This document shows positions 47,306 through 57,667 of a stretch of DNA of 64,000 nt, in pieces. Both the position numbers and the translations under genes were made by a program. The notes below the pieces were generated by a model, which was not told the DNA's origin, searched no databases, and was given only the letters and a program-made list of their open reading frames with translations. Origin of the DNA: Bimastos eiseni (Eukaryota; Annelida; Clitellata; Crassiclitellata; Lumbricidae); the NCBI GenBank assembly GCA_959347315.1, contig OY365807.1, positions 9,656,530 through 9,720,529 on the forward strand, given 5' to 3'. How positions within the stretch are numbered: the first letter of the stretch is position 1; every line of letters begins with the position of its first letter.

Positions 47306-50300
47306 GTACGTTGCTGTGACATTACTGGTTATGTTATTTGCTTATGACAACAGGTGTTTCGCAATGGCAATGTCTGTTTCATCTTATTATCGCTCAAAAT
47401 AACGTTGGGATCGGATTATTATCGAATCGCGTACAATGTTAAAATCATTGCCTTGCAACTTACCTCATCTTTGATTCTATGTAGATAAATACCGACTTGT
47501 TTGAGCCAATGCGTTGTTACGTGTTGCTATGATGGATTTATTTAGATTGTGCAAACAAGACCTCTCATCTGATCTGATTTACTGTTTTTCCGCCAATTAA
47601 ATCTTGATGACGCGGTTCATGTAAGCGTGCTGATTCGAAATCAACCCGCATCATCGAAACCCGAATCCATGAAAACGTTGAGAAGGTCAAAAAGCCCGAT
47701 TCCCCAAAACAGCAATGTACTATTGAAAACCGCTGAACTGTCTCAAAAAAGCGCAATTCATTCATCAATCCAGCTTCTGCGTGAATTCTTTTCATCGATC
47801 CGGCTTCCATTTAAGCAGAATCCTTTTCATTAATCCAGCTTTGTTTTCGGGGATACGGGGGTGTGGGTAAAATGCGAACCGTTTGCCAACTGGTTTTCAA
47901 TTGGCCGCCAAAAAGTCACGTTACCGGTTCACGACTTTGGTTGCCATTTATATTTTTATTCTTGCGACCAAAAGTTTTCGGTAATTATCTGTAAGCGATA
48001 CCAGCTATGACCCTGAACCCTATCTATTAACTACACTAATCCTAACCCTAACCGACCCTCATGTTGCTCACCCTAACCGACCCTCACGATGCTTTAATCT
48101 GATCCGTTCGCGCCTATGGTTCGCATTTTGGTCCGCGTTTTACCGGTTCGTAGTTTGCCGGTTCACGGTTCGCATTTTACCAACACCCGGGATACAGCGG
48201 AAATCAGTTTCGGGAATCGAGTTTCAGTGATTTGCTACGCACTCGCTGATTCTGTGGGCCGAAATTTCGGCCACGCAACACACGGAAATGATTGAAGTTA
48301 GTGCACTTGTGAATAGGAAACCAGTGAAGGACCTCTATGATGTAGCAGTACTTGGGAATTTGCCCAATGGGTCGTGCTGCAGTCCGAGGTTGCTATTTAG
48401 CCAGGAGAGAGAGCAATGAGCAATGATTTACAGTGAACTTTTTTGTTTCCCTTTTTGGTGACTGAATTGTTAAACGATATGAAGCGCCATCTATTTAAGC
48501 TTAGATAATTATTATTATGACCAGTACTATAGGAGCTCTAAGATTAGATTAAATGATAAATAACAATTATTTTAATATGACGTGAAGTAAAGATGTTGTA
48601 GAAAAAAAGTAAGCAATGAAATATTTTTCCACAGGGTGAACCAATTTCTGCCATAAGCAGCCCATTGCCAGACAAAAGGTCGATGGATTCTTCAATAAAA
48701 CTGAGCAATGCTGAAATTGCTCGGTATAGCAGACAACTTATACTACCAGAAGTTGGTGTTAAAGGCAAGTATTTATGAAGTCTTTGTGATAATGTGATAT
48801 ATGTATTATTTACTGAATGTTGCAGCTAAAATCTCTTTAAAGAAACAGCCTGTGTGTTAGGTTTCAGCTTAATTTATGCTATGTATGGTAATATCTGCTT
48901 TTTGATTTATAGACAAATTTTTATAGGAAGCTACTGAAAAAGCACATTTTTGTCAGGCTATACAAAAATTTTAAATTATTAATGTAATTATATTTCAGTT
49001 ATTTCTATGATAACCACCTTCTGTGCAGTCTTAGATTCTATCATCTGCCAAATGTTTTTATACCATTTCAAGTTTTAAGGTTTTATCTTTTAAATCTGGC
49101 AAGTCATAGTCTTTTCAATCATATTATTACATTGTTATTTTAATGCCTATTTTTTAGAATTTTATATTAGGTGAGAAATACATTTTTTCAAATCAAGAAT
49201 GAGTCTAATTTCAAACAGTTTTATCTCTTGTTACACAGGTTAAGTTAGTAGACCTGAATATTGATCATATAGTTGGCTGTCCCAAACTGGTTAGATTAGG
49301 AGGGTTGCTTGTAAAACTTGTTAAGTGAGGGAAGTGATGAAAGTCTAAGAGACGTGAAAAGGTAATGAAGGATTTTGAAATTGTAGACAGTTGGGGAACT
49401 GAAGAATGTTTCAGCGAGAAATGTTGTCTTGCCCCACTTGACTCCAATTCACCACCGTTAAACTTCTCGATCTGGTGTTGTGAAGTGGTTAATATCATTT
49501 ATATGATGAGAAACTGTTTAACTCTCTTGTTTCTGTCTGATCAATCGTTCTTAGGTCAGCTGGCTCTTCGATCGGCTTCAGTTCTTATTGTCGGCTGTGG
49601 GGGACTCGGTTGTCCAGTTGCGCTCTATTTGGCAGCTGCTGGAGTTGGTAAGTTCAACAGTCTGCATTGGAGAATGTCAGGCTTTCATTATCATTTGATG
49701 CTTTCTATTTGTTAACTTATACAGTCCTTTTCAACATAATGCTTTTATGTTTTAAATGCCAAGCATATTAATAAGCACTTTTTTTTACTCTGTCATGGCA
49801 CCTTAAAATATATGGCATTTTTTAGGGGTGCCCATCTAAAATTTTGACCAGTACCCAGGTTGCATTTATTAATATTTTGACAGCAGTAGTTATAATAATG
49901 GTAAAACAGTGATCTGTGATACATTGAGAATGGTGACTCATGATAACTATAAGAGTTTTAATTTTTATTAAATTCTGATCCCTTTGTAAATCTTCTTAGG
50001 CAAGCTTGGATTGGTCGACTATGATGAAGTTGAACTTAGTAATCTGCACCGACAAGTTTTGCACACGGAGTCAAAAGTTGGTTTAGCCAAGTCACAGTCT
50101 GTAGCAGAAGGTTGTAAGAGGTATGTCTGTTTATTTCTAGATATTTATATAGTGCATTTTTAGACTATTTACAAAATATTGCTATATGAGGATAGACTAC
50201 CTTGTAATTCAAGACAGCAACTGTTCAGCCATTGACAGATGTTTATGTAGTAAAGACTAACTGTTAGACATGTGTATGTAACAGGCAATGTGTGAAACTA

Positions 50301-53300
50301 GGGATTTTGTAAAATGCGTAGGCAATTTGTAAAACCCAATATCTACACTAACCCTGCACTAACACTATACTAACCCTAACTGTAAATGGGTTATTTTACA
50401 TATTGCATAAAATCTAAGAAATCAATCATTTTACAAAATCCCCGTTTTGCATATTGCCTGTAACATATAGATGGATGCTATAATAAATGTGCATAATAAT
50501 AACAACTCTTATAAAGCAATATACTGCAATATTTATGCTGCACTATGTATATTGCAGTAAAGTTATCTGCTGTAAACAATGTGAATTTTATAATAGAGTG
50601 GCAGATTTTCTTAAATAACGTACCATGCTCAAAGGGAATTGCCAGTTTTGTGAAATTATTGGTTGATTTGGTAATTCATCAATTGTTTGATTAATTTATA
50701 ATTAATGAATTGTGTGAATGCCAATCGTTACTTTCAGCCTGAATAGCCAGACGCTTTGTATTCCATACCAGATTGCATTGAGTAGCGACAACGCGCTTAA
50801 ACTCATTGAACAATATCCTTTTACTATGTTGGAGCTAATTTAGAGTCTATTCCATGAAACAAGATAGTTATTTGCTTTCTAGTTGATTTTGCCCAACGTT
50901 CTGGAGTCTACTTTTGCTTAATATTCTTTACAGGATGCTATTTATTTGCTCAACTATTTTACATGATTCCACTAAGAATTGTCATTAGTGTTTGTAATAA
51001 ACTTTAAAGCAAGCATTCTCACTTGTAGTAGTATAAAATGACCAGGGATTTGTGGATATATTTGTGTTTTGAAAAGTCAATCAGAAGACGATTTCCAGTT
51101 GTTTTTGTCTTTGACTGACTCCTATGTATGACATCATCGTCGATGCCACGGATAATGTTGCCACTCGGTATTTGCTAAGCGACGCCTGCATTCTGGCATC
51201 AAAACCACTTGTCTCTGGTAGTGCGTTGAGATTCGAAGGCCAGGTAGTATTGTTACCTTTCATATTGTAAATCACACTCATGATTATTATGGATTATATC
51301 AGCCATCATTTGGAATCTGGTTCGTCATTGGTACAGATCAGTGTTCGTTTATGAAAATACTTGATTCAGTCAGAACATTTATATAGCTCTACTTCACGAT
51401 GTATGTGCTTGACAGAGAGCCATTTGGAAGTGTTTGCGAAAGGTGGATGCAGCGTCCATGTGGTGTCCTTGGTTCAAAGGCTTAAGTGCCTATTCAGAGC
51501 GAGACTATTTGAGCTAGATTGTCCATCCACTGAGAAGGACATTGATGTTGCAGGCATTGTAAAGTAAGAAGATTTTAATTATTGTGTGTGGAGGCATTAT
51601 CAATGTTCTATGTGATTTGTTTAATGAATTCCTTGCCTTCTATCTCTTTTGTGGTTGACTATTTAAATTGTTTTCAGGCTATCTTCTGTTAATTTTATTG
51701 AAGTGTTGTATTTTTGATATCTGTTGATTTTATTAAGTGTGTATTTTTTTCAGTTGACTGTTTATAACTACAAGGGCTCTCCGTGCTATCGATGTCTCTA
51801 CCCCATTCCTCCACCTCTAGATGCTGTAACCAATTGTTCAGATGGAGGAGTCATGGGTGCAGGTATCCTCCTCTCTAGTAAAGGATGACTATGTATAAGC
51901 TTAGTGGCTGCTAAGTAAAGGTTGTTGATGCTGTTATACTGTGGACAATGACTGCTCTTGGCGGGGGGCGTTCTTTATCTGTCTCTGGCTGTGGATCTTG
52001 GACTCTCTTCCTTAAAGTTTGCTTGGCTGATCCTCCATTGACTTTAATATTTCCCACGAAAATTGAGCAGCTTCCTCATTTTCCTCTCCTCTTCAATTTC
52101 CAGCATGACTATTGACCGAACTCACTATAATTCGGTGTACACACTGAGTTAATTTAGTGGCAGCTGTTGACTGATCTATGTGGCCTTTTATATTATTTGC
52201 TGTTTACTTGGCCTCACAAGAAAACCTTTTGATAATGTTCAGTTTGTTCACTTTGCTTCATCTAGAACTGATTATAGCTGATTAATGCAGAGAGAAAAGC
52301 TTGCATTAGTGTCATTGCCATAGTCAGCCTAGGTACTTATAAATGCAGGCATAAGGGTCATAGCAGCTTGAGATGTAAGCAAGTGGATAGTCATATTGTC
52401 ATTGCTTGCTTAAAGGTTAATGCTTAACCAGTGAAACAATGTTTTGAAGGGAAGTCATTCTATAATATTATGCTTTTGTTTGCATAAGTTTGTGTTTCAT
52501 TTTGCAGTTGTTGGCATCATTGGCTGCATGCAAGCACTCGAAGTTATTAAAATCGCTACAGACATCGGCTGTATCCTTCAATATCTTTAAAAAATATTCT
52601 AGTTCAATAAATTATTATGTAAATTAAAGCTAATTTATTGTTTTATATGAAAGCATTGACTTTAGTCATTTTGAATCTTATACTTTAAATGCTATTTAAC
52701 TTTCATTGACCTCCTTGTTCACAGAACACTGTAAATGTTGATATGTTTGTTGTTGACGTTTTTCTTACCTTTATCCAGCTTCTTCTTAATTATCTCTTTT
52801 AATAGAAGTTGTTAATCAGTTTAATTGACTTAATTGTATTACCTCAGCCCTTAACTTTAGTCACTCCACCAACGTTTTTAACCTAGCTTATTGATTTTAC
52901 CAACTTATAGGTGATTTACCCTATTATGTTTTATTCCATGACTTGCAAACCCATGCGTGTGGTGTAAACAGCTGTCTATGGTGAGCGGATGTTGCTGTTC
53001 GATGGCTTGGAAGGAGTTTTTAGGTCTGTGAGACTTCGTGGTCGACAGAAGAACTGTGCCATCTGTGGAACTGAGCCATCTATCTCCAGCCTCATTGATT
53101 TTGAGCAGTTCTGTGGTGCAAAGGCAACCGACAAGGTTCTTGTTCTCTTGGATTACATGAATCGGAGAGGTTCTGTCATGATCATAGTATTTGAGAGGAC
53201 TCTTGGGTATTTGTTATGAGGTATATCACTTTATTGTATGGTATATGTTGAGATATCTTGCAGAAATATTTTGACCAGACGAGTGTTCTCAGAAAGTGGT

Positions 53301-56300
53301 GTACGGTACCTGAAGAGGGCTCTCGTTAGGTATATCCTGAGGTATAACATAACTGGGCAGGTGACATTGTGTGGTATGTGAAGAGGTATCGCTTGAAAGT
53401 GTTGCTTTTCTTTAGAGTGAAACTTTGGACATAATCGTGTTGAAAATTAAGGCTAATCTTCAAGTTACCCTTCAAGTACCGACTTGGTACCTTGCTTGTA
53501 ATAAAACTGTGTATAGCTTGATGTATGAACTCTACTGGATACTTTGTATGCTAACCACTGCACGATCTAGTAACCTGGCTCAATAGTTTAGTGTTAAAAT
53601 ACTGATTGTCAATCAATACGTTGATGGTTCAAATCCTCTGCCAGAGCAGATATTTTTTTGAGATTTCTGCTCCGCTGGCACCCTCTAGCCAACTCAGGTA
53701 TAATGAGGACACTGGCCACACTCCGTCGGTTGGAAGAAAGTGAGATGGCAAGAGAGGAAACTGGCCACCCGCCTCATTTGTCTAAGCTAAGGAAATGAAG
53801 TCGCTAGCACTTCATACCATGGTTAGTTTAAGGGACTGCTCTTCTACCATCTATTTTTTCTGTACATACACCTTGCTTCAACTGCATATAAGGGCTTTTT
53901 GTTAAGATATGAATAGATGCTTTGTACTTCAAAGTGCTATAAGATTCAAGTTTTTTGCCATTCTGTGTCCTTGCTTTCAATTTCAGCTCTATAGTCTATA
54001 AGTTTGTTTGGATGATAACGTTTGACAAAAAATTAACGAGTTGAGTTCAAATTTAGAAAAAATATTAATATTATTATGTTTATAAAGGTACGTGTTTCAT
54101 CTGTTGGAATTTTTTCCTGCAGGATAAAAATCTTCACTTACTTAAGGATGACGAACGGATATCCGTGTGGGTAAGACTCTGCAAAGCATGTAATGTTGTT
54201 TGTGTCAGGTAAGATAAGGTGGTCATACTGAATAGAGGTCATTAAGCTAACAATCATGGACATGAGGCAATTGCATTTCTTAACCCCTGGAGATAAGGGC
54301 AGGTGACTGTCCTCTCCCTTGGCATCTAGTCAACGCAGTGACACTCTATGGGTGATGTACTCGTTTCATAGTTAGGATCGCTGCAGTAAGGTTGTTGTAT
54401 AATGGGTTTTATAACTGAACATTTCGTGCGGATGCCGTTCTGTGAAACTATTTGATAACTGTGATTTCAAATTTATATTTTTTGGATCTGTCGAGACAGT
54501 AGCGCATGCAAGATGATGATGGATTTTTGTATTTGAAATGTAATTTGTGTAGTGTAAGGAAAGGCTCTGCAGTTGTAGAGTTACTAATATCATGTGTGCT
54601 TTGGCCAATCTAGTCTTAAACCAGAACCACTTCTTAGAGGACATTTATTTGAATGAGACTAGTGACAATAAGACTTGTTGCATAGCAAAGTTTATATCTA
54701 ATGTCAGTTTAGACTTACAAGCTGAAGATCTCTTTCAATTTGACAGGACATTGGGTTAAGATCTTTGATGTTGGTTTCTCATTAAGTTTTAACAATTGAT
54801 GCCTTTTGCAGTTGAATGATGGATCAGTTCATTGTAGGCTAAGGTTTTTGAATCTTTGGCTTTGTTTAAAAAACAGGATTACAGCGCTATGGTTCAGGTT
54901 AACGAGCCTCATATCCTTATTGACGTCAGACAGCCTATTGAACTGGACATCTGCAAGTTGTCTACTACAACTAAGAGTATCCTTACTGATTGAGTATCAT
55001 TTTCTGGATAATTATTGAGCATGCTGTTGATTTTGAGGGTGCTATATAAATGTTTTACCTATTGCCAGCTATTTTATTGTTGAGATTTTGATGGAGGAGT
55101 TTATCCCCATTAGCTCTTCTTCTGACCCTCTCAGCTAAGTATAACTGAAAAGATGTTGCGGTTCAGGAAACACAAAATATTTAACAAGTTGTCAATGTTT
55201 GTGTGCAGCATTCTTATTAAAAATACCATGCTTAGATTGTGGTTGCATTGGTGTACTTTGGTAATCTATAAGTGGATTAACCCCTGCGCTTTTGTGAAAA
55301 CTAAAATACTGCCTATTACTGTATCCTTATATTAGTGATTTAGGTCAATTTATGCGGTGTGTTGTACAAAATAAATTACTCAAGGGTGTACAGGTGGACG
55401 TGAGAGTTCTGAGGAAACCGATGAATCTTAAGGCAACAAGTTGCAGCAGTACTATAGCCATTCTATACACTAGTAGTGAGTTGTAGTCTTGTGGAAGAAT
55501 GTTCCAAGTGACATACTTGCCACTGTGAAAGCCCTGTGCTGTGACATATGTTGTTAAGGATGGTGGGGAAAGTTTAAAAGTATTGCCGTACCAGGTACCT
55601 TAACTCACGATGGAAGTAAGAGGTTCAAGAACAGGTCCATGTATTGCTGATAAAATTTTGCATTAATTTGGAAGACAATAGTTTTTTGTGAACCTAGGTA
55701 TTGGAATTTTTTAAATACTGATTGTTTTTGGTATGAGTTCTTGTTTTTTGTTTTTTTATTTTATTTACAGAGCCACCACACTGATAAACAGACTGAATAA
55801 ATTAATTTTGTTGTAGTTAATTTAGTCTTAGGTTACTATCAGACTCCTTGATTGATCAATCCGAGGTGCCTGAAACATAGGCCTACAGAAGTTTCCCTAT
55901 TTGGTGGAAATAGGGAAACCGATAGACCCTGGAGCAGATGGTTGGTCTCACACAGGTCTTTCACCACAAATCTTTTAATAATCTTGAAAATTGTCAGTAA
56001 GTATTAGTAATGTTAATAATAATAATATATACCATTAGTAGATTTGTAAGCAATTGTGTTGTCGCCGAGTTCCAAATTCTAGAGATAATCTGGAAACGGA
56101 CGGGTTTAAGTTTAGAACCAGTCAGTTAGGCTGTTTAAAGGAATGAATGATTGGTTGTCTTCTTGGTGGTGGCTGCGTTCCTTAGATTCAACTTCCTCAG
56201 ATATCCCTATGGAAGATTTCGACAAACCAGTCGTTGCTGATGATCTCAGACATCAATTTCAAACAAACCCCATTCCGGGTGAGTTTAACACTTAAACTAA

Positions 56301-56554
56301 TTTATTCTCCATTTTATGGGTTTAAGTAGTTCTCATAAAGCACATTAACGCCATCATTTCCAAAAGCGGTTGAGTCTAAAATAATTTCTTCTTTTGGAAC
56401 AGTTTTTGTCATCTGTCGCCGAGGGAATGACTCGCAGCTGGCCGTAAAGAAAATTCGTCAGATCTGTGAAAGTCTTCATGTTCCAATTCGTGATATCCGA
56501 GGTGGATTACATGCGTGGGCGAAACATATAGACTCAGATTTTCCAGTTTATTGA
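47210..56554 (+). CDS. MOCS3: MOCS3/UBA4-type adenylyltransferase-sulfurtransferase (13 exons)
   Basis: A cytosolic E1-like enzyme with a rhodanese domain. In the family it adenylates and thiocarboxylates MOCS2A (molybdopterin synthesis) and URM1 (tRNA wobble-uridine thiolation). Exons: 47210-47305, 48635-48764, 49555-49647, 50000-50120, 50738-50812, 51126-51243, 51754-51862, 52508-52570, 52972-53135, 54123-54170, 54877-54976, 56201-56278, 56403-56554, giving 448 residues (human about 460). Seen: N-terminal coiled segment, [17 protein letters not shown] loop GCGGLG (89-94), zinc cysteines C222/C225 and C297/C300, thioester Cys239 in VTNCSDGG, rhodanese [13 protein letters not shown], persulfide Cys403 in [11 protein letters not shown], end [17 protein letters not shown]. 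All phases agree. Introns 5, 8 and 11 have U12-type donors and intron 2 is GC-AG. The mammalian gene, as I recall, is intronless. Confidence 0.93.
47857..48188. mobile_element. MITE with telomere-like core in MOCS3 intron 1
   Basis: Ends GGGTGTGGGTAAAATGCGAA and the complement of TTCGCATTTTACCAACACCC differ by one base. The flanks are GGGATAC (47850-47856 and 48189-48195), a perfect 7-bp duplication. The centre contains CCTAACCCTAACC. Confidence 0.8.
48635..48764 (+). CDS. MOCS3: MOCS3 exon 2
   Basis: GEPISAIS... to [13 protein letters not shown] plus one base. The donor is AAAG|GCAAGT, a GC-type 5' site; the conserved GVKGQL reading requires it. Confidence 0.9.
49555..49647 (+). CDS. MOCS3: MOCS3 exon 3: ATP-binding loop
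   Basis: [20 protein letters not shown] through LAAAGV; GxGGxG nucleotide loop. Donor G|GTAAGT, phase 1. Confidence 0.95.
50000..50120 (+). CDS. MOCS3: MOCS3 exon 4
   Basis: [20 protein letters not shown] (the VD.D.VE.SNL.RQ motif of E1 enzymes). Ends AG|GTATGT, phase 2. Confidence 0.95.
50281..50461. mobile_element. 181-bp MITE in MOCS3 intron 4
   Basis: Outer ACAGGCAAT / ATTGCCTGT and inner GGGATTTTGTAAAATG / CATTTTACAAAATCCC are inverted. The core has CTAACCCTAAC-like sequence. Confidence 0.75.
50738..50812 (+). CDS. MOCS3: MOCS3 exon 5, followed by AT-type U12 donor
   Basis: [20 protein letters not shown] then LKLIE and CA. The intron begins ATATCCTTTT, a perfect U12-type 5' site, phase 2. 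Confidence 0.88.
51126..51243 (+). CDS. MOCS3: MOCS3 exon 6
   Basis: [20 protein letters not shown] through [10 protein letters not shown]; donor CAG|GTAGTA. The start at 51126 gives LIEQYD as in homologues; a start at 51120 (after GAC) would insert two residues but give an AT-AC intron. Confidence 0.85.
51754..51862 (+). CDS. MOCS3: MOCS3 exon 7: active-site cysteine
   Basis: [14 protein letters not shown] holds zinc ligands; [11 protein letters not shown] holds the thioester Cys. Acceptor TTTTTTTCAG, donor CAG|GTATCC, phase 1. Confidence 0.95.
52508..52570 (+). CDS. MOCS3: MOCS3 exon 8, followed by GT-type U12 donor
   Basis: [20 protein letters not shown] then G and one T. The intron begins GTATCCTTC, U12-type consensus. 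Confidence 0.88.
52972..53135 (+). CDS. MOCS3: MOCS3 exon 9: second zinc pair
   Basis: [20 protein letters not shown] ... NCAICG ... FCGAKATDK; phase 1 in, 0 out. Cys297 and Cys300 complete the zinc site. Confidence 0.93.
53575..53835 (+). repeat. tRNA-derived SINE-like element in MOCS3 intron 9
   Basis: The head has an A-box-like GGCTCAATAGTTTAGTG and B-box GGTTCAAATCC, then a body ending TTTAAGGGACTGCTC. The tail resembles 16365-16420. Confidence 0.55.
54123..54170 (+). CDS. MOCS3: MOCS3 exon 10: linker
   Basis: [16 protein letters not shown], 16 codons, acceptor CTGCAG, donor GTAAGA, phase 0; matches the E1-rhodanese linker (ERVSV in human). Confidence 0.88.
54877..54976 (+). CDS. MOCS3: MOCS3 exon 11: rhodanese start, U12 donor follows
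   Basis: [20 protein letters not shown] then [13 protein letters not shown] and one A. The intron begins GTATCCTTAC, U12-type, phase 1. Confidence 0.9.
55891..55919. repeat. Perfect 12-bp hairpin in MOCS3 intron 11
   Basis: GTTTCCCTATTT, loop GGTGG, then the complement. Confidence 0.88.
56201..56278 (+). CDS. MOCS3: MOCS3 exon 12
   Basis: After CTTCCTCAG, AT completes Asn: [20 protein letters not shown] then QTNPIP. An upstream TTAG at 56185 is also in phase but would add five residues before the conserved NIP. Confidence 0.85.
56403..56554 (+). CDS. MOCS3: MOCS3 exon 13: rhodanese active site and stop
   Basis: [20 protein letters not shown] ... [23 protein letters not shown]. Acceptor GGAACAG, phase 1. 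Confidence 0.95.
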
Positions 56555-56628
56555 CCTGTATTTTAAATAATTTCACTGGAAATTATTTACATATTTTTCT
56601 CTACTGGACTAATGGATGCCTAACCATC

Positions 56629-56634
56629 AATAAA
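56629..56634 (+). terminator. AATAAA polyadenylation signal of MOCS3
   Basis: AATAAA 74 bases after the MOCS3 stop, in AT-rich sequence. Confidence 0.75.
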
Positions 56635-57667
56635 GTTCTTATGCCAAAGTAATCTTTTATTATTTAACATTAAATAATTATTTTGATGGTGTCATTGGGC
56701 TTTAGCATGTGGCTCAATGCATTCATAAAGGTCTTTCAAAGTAAAATCGTCTTGGTAGCAGAATCCAAAAAGCTCGAGGTTAGAGACCGGTTTCTGCAAA
56801 TATAATTTTATGTGGGTTTGGATGGATTTTCTTCTGTCCATGGTGATAAATGACCTGGAACAGTCGAATTCTGTGCCTAAATTGGGTGCAGAGTTAGTGA
56901 GAATAAGAATAAATTCACTCAGATGAAGTAGTCAATGAAGCTATCAGTAGGTAGTGAATTGAGATTTATGTAGATGTGAACGCGAAAGGACACAGAATCG
57001 TGTGAAGGTCAGATTTTACACAATTGGTGCGGTAGTGACTTCAATCAATCAGAAATACTTGATATAGCGCCCCTTCAAGATTTCCACTCAGAAACGCACC
57101 AGGCCTAACCGCGGCTAAAAAGGAGTTTTCAGAGAGGTGTAACATGAAAATGAGAAGTTCATAGTTAGGAGACGGAGCTCTATGGGGAGTCTATTCCAGA
57201 CGGTAGGTCCCACGACTGATTGATGTGGACAGATTGATCATGAATACTGTGAAGTATCTAGCAGGATTCACTTGTATATTTGTATTTATAAAAAACATAC
57301 ACACTAGCACTTTTGTGCCTATAAAATAGTCGTTTTATTAATATGGCCTATTAGCCTAATCAGCTACATTGGCTTGAATCAGGGGCTAATATCAATGTGA
57401 CCAATCAGCTTTGTTTCGAATAAACTGGTTCCCGCAACCTCTTTCATTGGTGCTGTAGAAATTCGAGTTTATGATAACTGAAAAGCAATTTTCACGTGAC
57501 TGTACATTGTACAAGCACCCCTTTTAGATCCCTGGATTTACATATTTAGTGCCTTGTGACAAGTTGCGAAGTTCCCTAAAAACGCTTTTATAAGTATCCA
57601 GATATAAACATGCATAACTAACCGGTCGACGTTTTTGCAAAAGCCAATATATTATACACAACTATAG
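56635..57667. other. Intergenic stretch between convergent MOCS3 and protocadherin
   Basis: No coding sequence recognised. It should hold the protocadherin 3' UTR; TTTATT near 57330 could be its poly(A) signal on the minus strand. Confidence 0.4.

Noticed and set aside
48040..48085. CCTAACCCTAACC as an interstitial telomere
   Set aside because: Very short and inside a MITE with clear ends; explained by the element.
54909..54920. ATATCCTTAT, another U12-like 5' site
   Set aside because: It lies inside the conserved rhodanese PHILIDVR coding stretch, so it is a coincidence of codons.
55319..55330. GTATCCTTAT in MOCS3 intron 11
   Set aside because: No coding exon precedes it; deep-intron chance match.
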